NCBI GenBank assembly: GCA_013150955.1
Contig: JAADJD010000028.1
Location: 53,305-117,304, forward strand
Reading direction: 5' to 3'
DNA length: 64,000 nucleotides
Origin: Calditrichota bacterium
GTDB lineage: Bacteria > Calditrichota > Calditrichia > RBG-13-44-9 > J042
Under the pieces are notes generated by a model, which saw nothing but the letters and a program-made list of their open reading frames with translations, did not search any database and had not been told where the DNA came from. Positions within the stretch are counted from its first letter, which is position 1. Each line of letters starts with the position of its first letter. The translations under genes and the position numbers were made by a program. Below, piece after piece: positions 63,076 to 64,000 of this stretch.

Positions 63076-63684
63076 ATGAGCGGAGTAGGGATGACCGTGG
63101 AAAAGAAAGACCCCCGGCCGGCGATTTTTCTGGATCGGGACGGAACGATCATCGAGGAAATCGGCTATATCGACGATCCGGAAAAGGTGCAGTTGCTCCC
63201 GGGAGCGGTGGAAGCCCTCCGGATTTTCCGCCAACTCCGTTTCTGGATCCTGGTGCTTTCCAACCAGAGTGGGGTCGCCCGGGGATTTTTTCCCGAAAGC
63301 CGGGTGGGCGCGGTAAACCAGCGATTACAGGAGCAGCTCCGTGCGCAGGGCGTGGAAGTGGATGCCTTTTATTATTGTCCCCATCACCCGCAAGCGGCCG
63401 TGCCAGCCTATCGGGTCGAATGCGATTGCCGCAAACCCCGACCTGGAATGATCCAACAGGCCATGCGAGAGTTTCCGGTTGTGCTGGATCGTTCCGTCAT
63501 CATTGGGGATCGATATTCCGATGTGGAAGCCGGAAAGCGGCTGAACCTTACGGCGATTCTGGTGTTAACCGGGTATGGCGCCAACGAATATAGCCTTTAC
63601 GGACAGGATGCTTCCCGCACCCAGCCAGACTTTGTGGCCAGAGATCTGCTGGAGGCCGCCCACTGGGTAGAAAATCGGCTTTAG
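63076..63684 (+). CDS. gmhB: GmhB-like HAD-IIIA phosphatase
   Basis: 202 residues resembling D-glycero-D-manno-heptose 1,7-bisphosphate 7-phosphatase, used for LPS core heptose. HAD motif I FLDRDGTIIEEIGYI, motif II VLSNQSGVARGFF, the zinc loop YCPHHP...CDCRKPRPGM and motif IV IIGDRYSDVEAGKRL are all present. The histidinol-phosphatase-like relatives share most of these. ATG 63076 follows AAGGAAAG; ATG 63091 is possible. It follows a terminator and is last before the final repeat. Confidence 0.88.
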   Translation: MSGVGMTVEKKDPRPAIFLDRDGTIIEEIGYIDDPEKVQLLPGAVEALRIFRQLRFWILVLSNQSGVARGFFPESRVGAVNQRLQEQLRAQGVEVDAFYYCPHHPQAAVPAYRVECDCRKPRPGMIQQAMREFPVVLDRSVIIGDRYSDVEAGKRLNLTAILVLTGYGANEYSLYGQDASRTQPDFVARDLLEAAHWVENRL

Positions 63685-63687
63685 GAG

Positions 63688-63908
63688 TAAACCCAAATCA
63701 TGCATTCAGCCGCGAATCACGCGAATAAATCTAAAAATATCAAGAAAATCGTGAACAAACCCTGGAACACATTTTCATCCCGACACAATCCAATGTATTT
63801 TATTGGTTTTATTTGTGTTAATTCGTGCAATTCGTGGTCTAATGAATAATCTGGGTTTATTAGTGTTCATTCGTGTCATTCGTGGTTTCATGCATAATCT
63901 GGATTCTA
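63688..63908. repeat. Palindromic intergenic repeat, copy R9 plus half copy
   Basis: Starts TAAACCCAAATCATGCATTC four bases after the GmhB-like stop, continues CGAATCACGCGAATAAATC, centre ACATTTTCATCCCGACACAA, arm TTCGTGCAATTCGTGG and TAATCTGGGTTTA. A half copy ending ATAATCTGGATTC follows. Confidence 0.85.
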
Positions 63909-64000
63909 AATCCCGAGTTTGACAGCAAAATTTTGCTAAGCCTTGTAATATCAACAGGATATCTCAAACCAAAAATGGGCGATTTGTCACTACAAAGCAT

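Overview
The window is a dense stretch of a Gram-negative bacterial chromosome with roughly balanced base composition. The evidence for an outer membrane is strong: an ExbB-TonB pair, a TonB-dependent receptor, several signal-peptide beta-barrel proteins, lipoproteins with clear lipoboxes and a heptose bisphosphate phosphatase. A long LVIVD-repeat protein ends in a FlgD-like secretion/sorting domain with a YPNPFNP-type core, which is typical of the Bacteroidota/Ignavibacteria/Calditrichota/KSB1 part of the tree. A two-CXXC protein disulfide oxidoreductase hints at a thermophilic lineage. I infer a member of the wider Calditrichota/FCB group; no rRNA or tRNA is present to confirm this.

Layout. 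1-4.5 kb: exbB (cut by the window edge), tonB, a STAS anti-sigma antagonist, a sulfotransferase, ssb, a small barrel and a 63-residue protein. 4.6-10.3 kb: a DUF2225 protein and two divergent outer-membrane barrels, one carrying N-terminal helix-hairpin-helix motifs. 10.3-18.7 kb: alr, a small membrane protein, the LVIVD protein, a hemerythrin-like pair and an NhaC-type antiporter. 19-25.3 kb: two tandem branched-chain aminotransferases of different subfamilies, a barrel, a SpoIID-like lipoprotein, a SPOR protein, and a fusion of an HPF/RaiA-like ribosome-binding domain to sigma-70 regions followed by a zinc-finger anti-sigma-like protein. 25.3-28.1 kb: a 19-residue Lys-alternating micro-ORF, then OsmC, TlpA-like and PDO redox genes and an SH3 lipoprotein. 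28.4-33.5 kb: a thiamine salvage locus (TPP riboswitch, TonB-dependent receptor, thiamine pyrophosphokinase, sodium:solute symporter). 33.5-44.5 kb: mostly minus-strand genes of the uncharacterised or housekeeping kind, ending in a large AddB-like nuclease. 44.8-64 kb: an antiporter, aceE, rsmI, an inositol-phospholipid pair (CDP-alcohol transferase and inositol-1-phosphate synthase), MATE, tmk, a C-terminal processing protease, a hydroxyacid dehydrogenase, a DJ-1-like and a LOG-like protein, a DMT transporter, galT, glgA and a GmhB-like phosphatase.

A family of about 165-bp imperfect palindromic elements occupies at least nine intergenic gaps, in both orientations and often with extra half copies. 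In three places its terminal TAA(A)CCC supplies the stop codon of the adjacent gene. The most unusual items are the HPF-sigma fusion with its anti-sigma partner, the convergent micro-ORF with its upstream hairpin, and this repeat family. I found no CRISPR array, prophage, transposase gene or tRNA.
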